Below are positions 1-12,900 of a DNA stretch of 64,000 nt, one piece after another (position 1 is the stretch's first letter; every line of letters starts with the position of its first letter). The stretch covers positions 12,710,001-12,774,000 of the forward strand of contig BTRK01000005.1 in the NCBI GenBank assembly GCA_036245805.1, read 5' to 3'. The translations under genes and the position numbers were made by a program. A model generated the notes under the pieces. It searched no databases, was not told where the DNA came from, and saw nothing but the letters and a program-made list of their open reading frames with translations. This stretch comes from Pristionchus mayeri. Its lineage: Eukaryota; Nematoda; Chromadorea; Rhabditida; Neodiplogasteridae.

Positions 1-1
1 G

Positions 2-1834
2 CCCGCCTACACGGCCGTATCGTTCGACAGCGTGCCACACTCCACTGCCAAGTCGATCGGATCGACGACCTCCGTCGCCGCGGTGAGAACACTCGAACAC
101 GCCATTCCATGCTTCACCCCCCCCCCCTATACTTCCTCCAACAAATCCACTCTGACTTCCTGCTAGTAGCGACAGTGCATTTTTACTCTAGCAAGGACAG
201 TGCACATACTCTATTCTAGAAGAATCTCATGATCATGTCATGAGAGATCTCATGACCTACCAATCAATACTCCTCGTCACTGCAGACCCCACTCGATAAG
301 ACGCAAGTCTTCACCGACGGCACTCAGATGACGTCGCCGTCGCAGCAGTCTCTCGGAGAACCCAGGTACCGTAACCCCGTCCCCGCAGCATACGGTAGCT
401 CCACAGTATCCTTCCTACCCTGATCGATCGCCTTTCAGCGCCTGGTCGCCCTCTTCCTCGGCCCGTGACGACTCACAGGGTGGCGGAGCTGGCATGGATT
501 CCATCGAGTGAGTGACGTCACTTACGACTATCACTCTTCCCTTCAATGACACTCATGCAAATGCCCATTGCCTGAGGCATCATCATGTCCTAGAGGAAAT
601 CACACCGCTTTTGAAGCCGATTTGCTGATAGATTATCAATGGAAAATCGAGAAATTCAATCCGATCTAGTCTTCCAGTAATTGCGAAACACAAAGCATCC
701 AGGTGGAATTAAACCCCCACCCGACTAATACTTGCTCAACTCTGCAGTCGCTCGCCTTCGCGCACGTCTCCACCCCGCAACCAGAGAGACGCAGCGTAAG
801 TATAGATCCAATGGCCTACCGTACCTCGCTGTTACCGTAGTCTGCCAGCTACATTAATATTTGCAGAGGCGGAGGAGAGTACAACGACACGTCGTTCTCT
901 GGAGCCGCCTCCTCTTCAAGGCGCTCGACCTCCTCCCGCAAGCGCACCAGGTATTCATCGTCTACGTCTAGTCATTAATCGATAGCACACTGACTACCGT
1001 AATCCGCTCAAACTTTCCAGCCTAGCCGAGGACAGCGGCGACGCCTCTCCTCCCAAGTCGGCGAGAGTGTTAGTTTGCTACCCTACCTTATAACACTTTC
1101 GATCACCCCTATCATTATGATCACTGGAAGAAATACTGCCACAGCTACAGTAATCCACAGTAGCATCTACAGTAACCCTTTGCATTGCAGGGATCAGGTT
1201 GACTGGGAGGCCGCCCTCCACGACTTCGAGACGGCGCGCCTGAAGTGGAGAGAGGACGAGCAGACCCTCCTCAACGAGCTTCAGCGACTAGAGGAGGAAA
1301 AGGCCGACCTCCAGCACCAGCTCGAGGACACCATGGTGAATTGGTGTTTCATCCCCCCACTATAGTACCCCTATCCATCCTACCGTACCCCGACTACAGT
1401 ACCCCTCTCCATCCTATCCATCTGCCCCTTTCGCAGGACCAGCTGCGTGAGGCGACCCATCCGGATGCCGTTCCCTTGCCCGCCGACGCGCCGGAGCACT
1501 GGCAGAAGGCAATGTGGTGCCAGGCGCAGCTAACAGCCCTGAACCGCAGCATCAGCGGCATCGAGGAGAAGGTTAGCTCCGCCTCCCCTCGCCCCCTACG
1601 CAGCATTCGTAGGCCACGCCCACTTACAGTACCCCTCGATACTACAATCATTCCTACGCATATCCACTGCAGATGCAGCCCAAGGCGGCGGAGAAGACCA
1701 TTCACAAGCACTGGCACTCCATCGCCGTCACATGTGCCCTGAGGAAGACCATGGTGCTCGCCGCAGCCGACATGGCCGCCGCCCGCCTGACCCGCTCCTA
1801 CGTCGAAAACGACAACAACGACGAGGAATGCAAG
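2..1834 (+). CDS. Serine-rich coiled-coil protein gene, 3' part of ORF lost to the satellite (nine exons)
   Basis: Nine exons can be joined with every splice phase matching: 2-82, 286-365, 439-507, 748-795, 867-950, 1021-1068, 1191-1335, 1437-1571 and 1673-1834, about 284 codons with no stop. Introns begin GT and end TTTCAG/TGCAG/TTGCAG. Residues 1 to about 135 are Ser/Thr/Pro/Arg-rich and probably disordered. Exon 7 is a charged heptad-like helix (DFETARLKW, LLNELQRLEEEKADL) and exons 8-9 are also helical (HWQKAMWCQAQ; KHWHSIAVTCALRKTM). I do not recognise the family; a cytoskeletal or scaffold role would be a guess. The 5' end lies outside the window. Exon 9 ends at a good donor (AAG/GTACGGTAG), but no further exon is seen before the repeats at about 1900; unspliced, it would stop two codons later. 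The gene is therefore truncated, or has a very long last intron. Confidence 0.7.
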
Positions 1835-1904
1835 GTACGGTAGATCAATGAGGTATAGGGTATATCAATGAGGTATACGGTAAGTAGACTATATATTAGT
1901 ATTT

Positions 1905-2741
1905 TGACGCGTAGGCGGAGCCAAATGTTTACATATCGGATTACACCCTGAGGCCTCCGCCCGGGGTCACCAAACGGTTTTCAAACGTTCGCACGGTTTC
2001 ACCAAACGGTTTTCAACCGTTTGAACGGTTTTCCCTCGCCCGCACGGTTTTTGCCCTCGCCCATTTTAAATATACATTTAAATGCATATTTAAAATACTT
2101 TCAAAAATACATTTAAAAATCACGCCTGTCAAAATCCATGTGCACGAGCCGTTTGACCGCTCTAGGAAGATCCACACGGTTTTTGACCGTTCATCCACCC
2201 GTTTGCACGGTTTTTGACCGTTCAAATTGGCAGGGGGACATCCCTAGAGCACCACGCGAGAGAGCACAAGAGGACACAACAGACAAGTAAATGTGAAAGA
2301 ATGGCCCTCCTCCCCTTTCCCTCCCTCCTCCCACTCTTTGTTTACATTATAGGCTCCGCCCACTCGCGTCGCGTGACGCGTCGCGGTTGGTTTGTTTACA
2401 TTATGCCCCGAGGTCAGGGTATCGCGTCGCGTGCCGCGTCGCGGTCACCCTGTGTGTAGGGGGAGCGGTTTGTTTACATATCGGATTACACCCGGAGGCC
2501 TTCGCCCGGGGTCACCAAACGGTTTTCAACCGTTCGCACGGTTTCACCAAACGGTTTTCAACCGTTCACACGGTTTCACCAAACGGTTTTCCACCGTTCA
2601 CCCAAACCGTTTGAACGGTTTCCCTCGCCCGCACGGTTTTTGCCCTCGCCCATTTAAAATACATTTTAAATACACATTTCAAAAATCACGCCTGTCAAAA
2701 TCCATGTGCACGACCCGTTTGACCACTCTGGGGAGATCCGC
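1905..2741. repeat. Interspersed repeat block upstream of the 30-bp satellite
   Basis: A module opening with GTTTGTTTACATATCGGATT occurs at about 1923 and again at about 2469, followed each time by CACCAAACGGTTTTCAACCG words and a stretch with CATTTAAAATACATTT. A second module (GACATCCCTAGAGCACCACG) begins at about 2236 and recurs at about 3200. The blocks are tandem copies of composite units rather than a gene. Open frames here only follow the repeat period. Confidence 0.75.
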
Positions 2742-3186
2742 CCGTTTGCACGGTTTTTGACCGTTCATCCGCCGTTTTCACGGTTTTTGACCGTTCATCC
2801 GCCGTTTGCACGGTTTTTGACCGTTCATCCGCCGTTTGCACGGTTTTTGACCGTTCATCCGCCGTTTGCACGGTTTTTGACCGTTCATCCGCCGTTTGCA
2901 CGGTTTTTGACCGTTCATCCGCCGTTTGCACGGTTTTTGACCGTTCATCCGCCGTTTTCACGGTTTTTGACCGTTCATCCGCCGTTTGCACGGTTTTTGA
3001 CCGTTCATCCGCCGTTTGCACGGTTTTTGACCGTTCATCCGCCGTTTGCACGGTTTTTGACCGTTCATCCGCCGTTTGCACGGTTTTTGACCGTTCATCA
3101 GCCGTGTGCACGGTTTTTGACCGTTCATCAGCCGTGTGCACGGTTTTTGACCGTTCATCCGCCGTGTGCACGGTTTTTGACCGTTC
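2742..3186. repeat. 30-bp tandem satellite (about 15 units)
   Basis: The unit CCGTTCATCC GCCGTTTGCA CGGTTTTTGA repeats about 15 times with single-base variants (GCCGTTTTCA, GCCGTGTGCA). Because 30 is divisible by three, both strands stay open (for example ERSKTVQTAD repeated on the minus strand), which explains long frames without implying a gene. The CCGTT(C/T) core also appears in the 232-bp satellite further on. Confidence 0.9.
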
Positions 3187-3950
3187 AGACTGACAGGGGG
3201 ACATCCCTAGAGCACCACGCGAGAAAGCACAAGAGGACACAACAGCACGCGACAAGTAAATGTGAAAGAATGGCCCTCCTCCGCTCTCTCCCTCCTCCCA
3301 CTCTTTGTTTACATTATAGGCTCCGCCCACTCGCGTCGCGTGACGCGCCGCGGTTGCCCTCCGCATTTGTTTACATTATGCCCCGAGGTCATCCCAGGGT
3401 CTCGCGACGCGTGCCGCGTCGCGGTCACCCCGTGTTTACACATCAGATTACAAAAACCGAGGTCATCGCCGGGTCTTTGACCGTTCGCCCTGCCCGTTCG
3501 CACGGGTACGCACACAGATACAACTTTCAGCACTTTATTGGCGGACTGATCTCTACATAACCCATCTTACACTTCGATATCACTGGCTGGTTGTTATCCA
3601 AACACAATGCATCACTGGCTATTTCAGGCTACAAACGTCCCCGAGCACGGTTGCGCGGAAATGTCGGACTGAACTCTGTATAACCCAGGAGAATTCCGGG
3701 TCACCCCACGAGATTGAACGACTCTGACCGTTATTTTGCCGATAAAATGTTCAAAAACCACTTACTCCTCGATATTCTGACAGGATGTTGGGTAAAACAC
3801 AGTAAATTCCAGGCAATTTCCCTAAGAATGTCCATGCGCAAATAAATTTGTCGGACTGAACCTTAAATAACCCATCTTATGACTTGATATCCCTGGCTGG
3901 TTGTATTATGATGTTCGACCAGTCGACGCGGTTGTGTACGCAGTCTACCC
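3187..3950. repeat. Repeat transition zone
   Basis: 3190-3500 repeats the module seen at 2230-2480 (CCTAGAGCACCACGCGAG, then GTTTACATTATAGGCTCCGC). From 3543 a unit beginning CGGACTGA and ending TCACTGGCTGGTTGT appears, with a degenerate copy at about 3853; a shorter copy of its start is at about 3665. No gene is visible. Confidence 0.6.
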
Positions 3951-6900
3951 TGCTATACATTGGCAATTTTGCCTGAGACCAGGTTTTCACTGACACACTC
4001 CAATCAAACATGTGAAGACTCATGGGTGAGCTGTCTTTTCTCTCAACTCAACAAAGTGCGAAGCTTGGTCGAGTTGTGCACGTGTGGACGGGTTCTTCCC
4101 GTTCGCTCCACCCGTTCGCTCTTCCGGCCAGTAGGGTAAACGGTCTTCTCAAGATGTACATTGCCAAATTTGCCTGAGATAGACCGATGGTATTTGGTCT
4201 GACCTGGTTTTCCCTGACACACTTCAATAAAACATGTGAAGACTCAAAGAAGAGCAGTCTTTTCTCTCAACGAAGTGCCAAGCTTGGTCGAGTTGTACAC
4301 GTGTGGACGGGTTCTTCCCGTTTGCCCAACCCGTTCGCCCTTCCGACCAGTAGGGTAAACGGGCTTCTCAAGATGTACATTGCGAAATTTGCCTGAGATA
4401 GACTGGTGGTATTGGTTCTGACCAGATGTTCACTGACACACTCCTATCAAACATGTGAAGACTCATGGGTGAGCAGTCTTTTCACTCTACGAAATGAGAA
4501 GCTTGTCCGAGTTGTACAAGTGTGGACGGTTTTCATTCGTTCGCACTGTCCGTTTGACCTTCCTATTCGACCATACGACACGAAGTGCAAAAAGCCTGAT
4601 TCAGCTGTGCATTGCGAAATTTGCCTGAGATAGACTGGTGCTATTGGTTCTGACCAGATGTTCACTGACACACTCCTATCAAACATGTGAAGACTCATGG
4701 GTGAGCAGTCTTTTCACTCTACGAAATGCGAAGCTTGTCCGAGTTGTACAAGTGTGGACGGTTTCCCCCCCGTTCGCACTGTCCGTTCGCCCTGCCCGTT
4801 CGACCTCCCGATACGTAGTGTAAACAGTCTGATTCAGTTGTACGTTGCGAAATTTGCCTGAGATAGACTGGTGGTATTGGTTCTGACCGGGTTTTCACTG
4901 GCACACTCCTATCAAACATGTGAAGACTCATGGGTGAGCAGTCTTTTCACTCTACGAAATGCGAAGCTTGTCCGAGTTGTACAAGTGTGGACGGTTTTCC
5001 TTCGTTCGCACTGTCCGTTCGCCCTCCCCGTTCGACCATTCGACACGAAGTGCAAAAAGGCTGATTCAGCTGTGCATTGCGAAATTTGCCTGAGATAGAC
5101 TGGTGGTATTGGTTCTGACCAGATGTTCACTGACACACTCCTATCAAACATGTGAAGACTCATGGGTGAGCAGTCTTTTCACTCTACGAAATGAGAAGCT
5201 TGTCCGAGTTGTACAAGTGTGGACGGTTTTCCCTCGTTCGCACTGTCCGTTTGACCTTCCCGTTCGACCATCCGACACGAAGTGCAAAAAGCCTGATTCA
5301 GATGTGCATTGCGAAATTTGCCTGAGATAGACTGGTGGTATTGGTTCTGACCAGATGTTCACTGACACACTCCTATCAAACATGTGGGGATTCATGGGTG
5401 AGCAGTCTTTTCACTCTACGAAATGAGAAGCTTGTCCGAGTTGTACAAGTGTGGACGGTTTTCCTTCGTTCGCACTGTCCGTTTGACCTTCCCGTTCGAC
5501 CATCCGACACGAAGTGCAAAAAGCCTGATTCAGATGTGCATTGCGAAATTTGCCTGAGATAGACTGGTGGTATTGGTTCTGACCAGATGTTCACTGACAC
5601 ACTCCTATCAAACATGTGGGGATTCATGGATGATCAGTCTTTTCCCTCTATGAAGTGCGAAGGTTACCAGAGTTGTACACGTTTGGACGGTTTTCCCCGT
5701 TCGCTCTGTCCGTTCGCCCTCCCAACACGTATTTTAAGCGGTATTCTCCAGATGTACATCGCGAAATATGCATGAGATAGACCGATGGTATTGGGTATGA
5801 CCATGTTTTCACTGGCACGCTCCAATCAAACATGTGAAGACTCATAGTTGAGTAATCTTTTCACTCTACAAAATGCGAAGCCTGTCCGAGTTGTGCAAGT
5901 GTGGAAGGTTTTCCTTCGTTCGCACTGTCCGTTCGCCCTCCCCCGTTCGACCATACGACACAAAATGTAAACAGCCTTATTCTGCTGTGCATTGCGAAAT
6001 TTGCCTGAGATAGACTGGTGGTATTGGTTCGGACCAGGTTTTCACTGACACACTCCTATCAAACATGTGAAGTCTCATGGGTGAGCAGTCTTTTCACTCT
6101 GCGAAGTGCGAAGCTTGCCCTAGTTGTATATGTGTGGACGGATTCTTCCCGTTCGCACTGTCCGTTCGCCCTGCCCGTTCGACCATCCGACACGAAGTGT
6201 TAACAGCCTGATTCAGCTGTGCATTGCGAAATTTGCCTGAGATAGACTGGTGGTATTGGTTCTGACCAGATGTTCACTGACACACTCCTATCAAACATGT
6301 GAAGACTCATGGGTGAGCAGTCTTTTCACTCTACGAAATGAGAAGCTTGTCCGAGTTGTACAAGTGTGGACGGTTGTCATTCGTTCGCACTGTCCGTTTG
6401 ACCTTCCTATTCGACCATACGACACGAAGTGCAAAAAGCCTGATTCAGCTGTGCATTGCGAAATTTGCCTGAGATAGACTGGTGCTATTGGTTCTGACCA
6501 GATGTTCACTGACACACTCCTATCAAACATGTGAAGACTCATGGGTGAGCAGTCTTTTCACTCTACGAAATGAGAAGCTTGTCCGAGTTGTACAAGTGTG
6601 GACGGTTTTCCTTCGTTCGCACTGTCCGTTCGCCCTCCCCGTTCGACCATCCGGCACGAAGTGCAAAAAGCCTGATGCAGATGTCCATTGCGAAATTTGC
6701 CTGAGATAGACTGGTGGTATTCGTTCTGACCAGATGTTCACTGACACACTCCTATCAAACATGTGAAGACTCATGGGTGAGCAGTCTTTTCACTCTACGA
6801 AATGAGAAGCTTGTCCGAGTTGTACAAGTGTGGACGGTTTTCCTTCGTTCGCAGGGTCCGTTCGCCCTCCCCGTTCGACCATCCGGCACGAAGTGCAAAA

Positions 6901-9900
6901 AGCCTGATGCAGATGTCCATTGCAAAATTTGCATGAGATAGACTGGTGGTATTGGTTCTGACCAGATGTTCACTGACACACTCCTATCAAACATGTGAAG
7001 ACTCATGGGTGAGCAGTCTTTTCACTCTACGAAATGCGAAGCTTGTCCGAGTTGTACAAGTGTGGACGGTTTTCCCCCCGTTCGCACTGTCCGTTCGCCC
7101 TGCCCGTTCGACCTCCCGATACGTAGTGTAAACAGTCTGATTAAGTTGTACGTTGCGAAATTTGCCTGAGATAGACTGGTGGTATTGGTTCTGACCGGGT
7201 TTTCACTGGCACACTCCTATCAAACATGTGAAGACTCATGGGTGAGCAGTCTTTTCACTCTACGAAATGCGAAGCTTGTCCGAGTTGTACAAGTGTGGAC
7301 GGTTTTCCTTCGTTCGCACTGTCCGTTCGCCCTCCCCGTTCGACCATTCGACACGAAGTGCAAAAAGGCTGATTCAGCTGTGCATTGCGAAATTTGCCTG
7401 AGATAGACTGGTGGTATTGGTTCTGACCAGATGTTCACTGACACACTCCTATCAAACATGTGAAGACTCATGGGTGAGCAGTCTTTTCACTCTACGAAAT
7501 GCGAAGCTTGTCCGAGTTGTACAAGTGTGGACGGTTTTCCTTCGTTCGCACTGTCCGTTCGCCCTCCCCGTTCGACCATTCGACACGAAGTGCAAAAAGG
7601 CTGATTCAGCTGTGCATTGCGAAATTTGCCTGAGATAGACTGGTGGTATTGGTTCTGACCAGATGTTCACTGACACACTCCTATCAAACATGTGAAGACT
7701 CATGGGTGAGCAGTCTTTTCACTCTACGAAATGCGAAGCTTGTCCGAGTTGTACAAGTGTGGACGGTTTTCCCCCCGTTCGCACTGTCCGTTCGCCCTGC
7801 CCGTTCGACCTCCCGATACGTAGTGTAAACAGTCTGATTAAGTTGTACGTTGCGAAATTTGCCTGAGATAGACTGGTGGTATTGGTTCTGACCGGGTTTT
7901 CACTGGCACACTCCTATCAAACATGTGAAGACTCATGGGTGAGCAGTCTTTTCACTCTACGAAATGCGAAGCTTGTCCGAGTTGTACAAGTGTGGACGGT
8001 TTTCCTTCGTTCGCACTGTCCGTTCGCCCTCCCCGTTCGACCATTCGACACGAAGTGCAAAAAGGCTGATTCAGCTGTGCATTGCGAAATTTGCCTGAGA
8101 TAGACTGGTGGTATTGGTTCTGACCAGATGTTCACTGACACACTCCTATCAAACATGTGAAGACTCATGGGTGAGCAGTCTTTTCACTCTACGAAATGCG
8201 AAGCTTGTCCGAGTTGTACAAGTGTAGATGGTTTTCCTTCGTTCGCACTGTCCGTTCGCCCTCCCCGTTCGACCATTCGACACGAAGTGCAAAAAGGCTG
8301 ATTCAGCTGTGCATTGCGAAATTTGCCTGAGATAGACTGGTGGTATTGGTTCTGACCGGGTTTTCACTGGCACACTCCTATCAAACATGTGAAGACTCAT
8401 GGGTGAGCAGTCTTTTCACTCTACGAAATGCGAAGCTTGTCCGAGTTGTACAAGTGTGGACGGTTTTCCTTCGTTCGCACTGTCCGTTCGCCCTCCCCGT
8501 TCGACCATTCGACACGAAGTGCAAAAAGGCTGATTCAGCTGTGCATTGCGAAATTTGCCTGAGATAGACTGGTGGTATTGGTTCTGACCAGATGTTCACT
8601 GACACACTCCTATCAAACATGTGAAGACTCATGGGTGAGCAGTCTTTTCACTCTACGAAATGCGAAGCTTGTCCGAGTTGTACAAGTGTGGACGGTTTTC
8701 CTTCGTTCGCACTGTCCGTTCGCCCTCCCCGTTCGACCATTCGACACGAAGTGCAAAAAGGCTGATTCAGCTGTGCATTGCGAAATTTGCCTGAGATAGA
8801 CTGGTGGTATTGGTTCTGACCAGATGTTCACTGACACACTCCTATCAAACATGTGAAGACTCATGGGTGAGCAGTCTTTTCACTCTACGAAATGAGAAGC
8901 TTGTCCGAGTTGTACAAGTGTGGACGGTTTTCCTTCGTTCGCACTGTCCGTTCGTCCTTCCCGTTCGACCATCCGATACGAAGTGCAAAAAGCCTGATTC
9001 AGTTGTGCATTGCGAAATTTGCCTGAGATAGAGTGCTGCTATTGGTTCTGACCAGATGTTCACTAACACACTCCTATCAAACATGTGAAGACTCATGGGT
9101 GAGCAGTCTTTTCACTCTACGAAATGAGAAGCTTGTCCGAGTTGTACAAGTGTGGACGGATTTCCTTCGTTCGCACTGTCCGTTCGCCCTGCCCGTTCGA
9201 CCTCCCGATACGTAGTGTAAACAGTCTGATTCAGTTGTACGTTGCGAAATTTGCCTGAGATAGACTGGTGGTATTGGTTCTGACCAGATGTTCACTGACA
9301 CACTCCTATCAAACATGTGAAGACTCATGGGTGAGCAGTCTTTTCACTCTACGAAATGAGAAGCTTGTCCGAGTTGTACAAGTGTGGACGGTTTTCCTTC
9401 GTTCGCAGGGTCCGTTCGCCCTCCCCGTTCGACCATCCGGCACGAAGTGCAAAAAGCCTGATGCAGATGTCCATTGCAAAATTTGCCTGAGATAGACTGG
9501 TGGTATTGGTTCTGACCAGATGTTCACTGACACACTCCTATCAAACATGTGAAGACTCATGGGTGAGCAGTCTTTTCACTCTACGAAATGCGAAGCTTGT
9601 CCGAGTTGTACAAGTGTGGACGGTTTTCCCCCCGTGCGCACTGTCCGTTCGCCCTGCCCGTTCGACCTCCCGATACGTAGTGTAAACAGTCTGATTAAGT
9701 TGTACGTTGCGAAATTTGCCTGAGATAGACTGGAGGTATTGGTTCTGACCGGGTTTTCACTGGCACACTCCTATCAAACATGTGAAGACTCATGGGTGAG
9801 CAGTCTTTTCACTCTACGAAATGCGAAGCTTGTCCGAGTTGTACAAGTGTGGACGGTTTTCCTTCGTTCGCACTGTCCGTTTGCCCTCCCCGTTCGACCA

Positions 9901-12900
9901 TCCGGCACGAAGTGCAAAAAGCCTGATGCAGATGTCCATTGCGAAATTTGCCTGAGATAGAGTGCTGCTATTGGTTCTGACCAGATGTTCACTAACACAC
10001 TCCTATCAAACATGTGAAGACTCATGGGTGAGCAGTCTTTTCACTCTACGAAATGAGAAGCTTGTCCGAGTTGTACAAGTGTGGACGGTTTTCCTTCGTT
10101 CGCAGGGTCCGTTCGCCCTCCCCGTTCGACCATCCGGCACGAAGTGCAAAAAGCCTGATGCAGATGTCCATTGCAAAATTTGCCTGAGATAGACTGGTGG
10201 TATTGGTTCTGACCAGATGTTCACTGACACACTCCTATCAAACATGTGAAGACTCATGGGTGAGCAGTCTTTTCACTCTACGAAATGCGAAGCTTGTCCG
10301 AGTTGTACAAGTGTGGACGGTTTTCCCCCCGTGCGCACTGTCCGTTCGCCCTGCCCGTTCGACCTCCCGATACGTAGTGTAAACAGTCTGATTAAGTTGT
10401 ACGTTGCGAAATTTGCCTGAGATAGACTGGTGGTATTGGTTCTGACCGGGTTTTCACTGGCACACTCCTATCAAACATGTGAAGACTCATGGGTGAGCAG
10501 TCTTTTCACTCTACGAAATGCGAAGCTTGTCCGAGTTGTACAAGTGTGGACGGTTTTCCTTCGTTCGCACTGTCCGTTCGCCCTCCCCGTTCGACCATTC
10601 GACACGAAGTGCAAAAAGGCTGATTCAGCTGTGCATTGCGAAATTTGCCTGAGATAGACTGGTGGTATTGGTTCTGACCAGATGTTCACTGACACACTCC
10701 TATCAAACATGTGAAGACTCATGGGTGAGCAGTCTTTTCACTCTACGAAATGCGAAGCTTGTCCGAGTTGTACAAGTGTAGATGGTTTTCCTTCGTTCGC
10801 ACTGTCCGTTCGCCCTCCCCGTTCGACCATTCGACACGAAGTGCAAAAAGGCTGATTCAGCTGTGCATTGCGAAATTTGCCTGAGATAGACTGGTGGTAT
10901 TGGTTCTGACCAGATTTTCACTGACACACTCCTATCAAACATGTGAAGACTCATGGGTGAGCAGTCTTTTCACTCTACGAAGTGCGAAGCTTGCCCTAGT
11001 TGTGCAAGTGTGGAAGGTTTTCCTTCGTTCGCACTGTCCGTTCGCCCTCCCCCGTTCGACCATACGACACAAAATGTGAACAGCCTTATTCTGCTGTGCA
11101 TTGCGAAATTTGCCTGAGATAGACTGGTGGTATTGGTTCTGACCAGATTTTCACTGACACACTCCTATCAAACATGTGAAGACTCATGGGTGAGCAGTCT
11201 TTTCACTCTACGAAGTGCGAAGCTTGCCCTAGTTGTACATGTGTGGACGGTTTTCCTTCGTTCGCACTGTCCGTTTGACCTTCCTATTGGACCATACGAC
11301 ACGAAGTGCAAAAAGCCTGATGCAGATGTCCATTGCAAAATTTGCCTGAGATAGACTGGTGGTATTGGTTCTGACCAGATGTTCACTGACACACTCCTAT
11401 CAAACATGTGAAGACTCATGGGTGAGCAGTCTTTTCACCTTACGAAATGAGAAGCTTGTCCGAGTTGTACAAGTGTGGACGGTTTTCCTTCGTTCGCACT
11501 GTCCGTTTGACCTTCCCGTTCGACCATCCGACACGAAGTGCAAAAAGCCTGATTCAGATGTGCATTGCGAAATTTGCCTGAGATAGAGTGCTGCTATTGG
11601 TTCTGACCAGATGTTCACTAACACACTCCTATCAAACATGTGAAGACTCATGGGTGAGCAGTCTTTTCACTCTACGAAATGAGAAGCTTGTCCGAGTTGT
11701 ACAAGTGTGGACGGTTTTCCTTCGTTCGCACAGTCCGTTCGCCCTCCCCGTTCGACCATTCGACACGAAGTGCAAAAAGGCTGATTCAGCTGTGCATTGC
11801 GAAATTTGCCTGAGATATACTGGTGGTATTGGTTCTGACCAGATGTTCACTGACACACTCCTATCAAACATGTGGGGATTCATGGATGATCAGTCTTTTC
11901 CCTCTATGAAGTGCGAAGCTTACCAGAGTTGTACACGTTTGGACGGTTTTCCCCCGTTCGCACTGTCCGTTCGCCCTCCCAACACGTATTTTAAGCGGTA
12001 TTCTCCAGATGTACATCGCGAAATATGCATGAGATAGACCGATGGTATTGGGTATGACCATGTTTTCACTGGCACGCTCCAATCAAACATGTGAAGACTC
12101 ATAGTTGAGTAATCTTTTCACTCTACAAAATGCGAAGCTTGTCCGAGTTGTGCAAGTGTGGAAGGTTTTCCTTCGTTCGCACTGTCCGTTCGCCCTCCCC
12201 CGTTCGACCATACGACACAAAATGTGAACAGCCTTATTCTGCTGTGCATTGCGAAATTTGCCTGAGATAGACTGGTGGTATTGGTTCTGACCAGATTTTC
12301 ACTGACACACTCCTATCAAACATGTGAAGACTCATGGGTGAGCAGTCTTTTCACTCTACGAAGTGCGAAGCTTGCCCTAGTTGTACATGTGTGGACGGTT
12401 TTCCTTCGTTCGCACTGTCCGTTTGACCTTCCTATTGGACCATACGACACGAAGTGCAAAAAGCCTGATGCAGATGTCCATTGCAAAATTTGCCTGAGAT
12501 AGACTGGTGGTATTGGTTCTGACCAGATGTTCACTGACACACTCCTATCAAACATGTGAAGACTCATGGGTGAGCAGTCTTTTCACCTTACGAAATGAGA
12601 AGCTTGTCCGAGTTGTACAAGTGTGGACGGTTTTCCTTCGTTCGCACTGTCCGTTTGACCTTCCCGTTCGACCATCCGACACGAAGTGCAAAAAGCCTGA
12701 TTCAGATGTGCATTGCGAAATTTGCCTGAGATAGACTGGAGGTATTGGTTCTGACCAGATGTTCACTGACACACTCCTATCAAACATGTGAAGACTCATG
12801 GGTGAGCAGTCTTTTCACTCTACGAAATGAGAAGCTTGTCCGAGTTGTACAAGTGTGGACGGTTTTCCTTCGTTCGCACTGTACGTTTGACCTTCCCGTT

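Noticed and set aside
2742..3186. CRISPR-like regular repeat
   Set aside because: The 30-bp units are contiguous with no unique spacers, and the DNA is clearly eukaryotic. It is a satellite.
2695..3366. 223-aa minus frame made of ERSKTV repeats
   Set aside because: Produced by a 30-base period divisible by three; no start context, splice structure or conserved domain.
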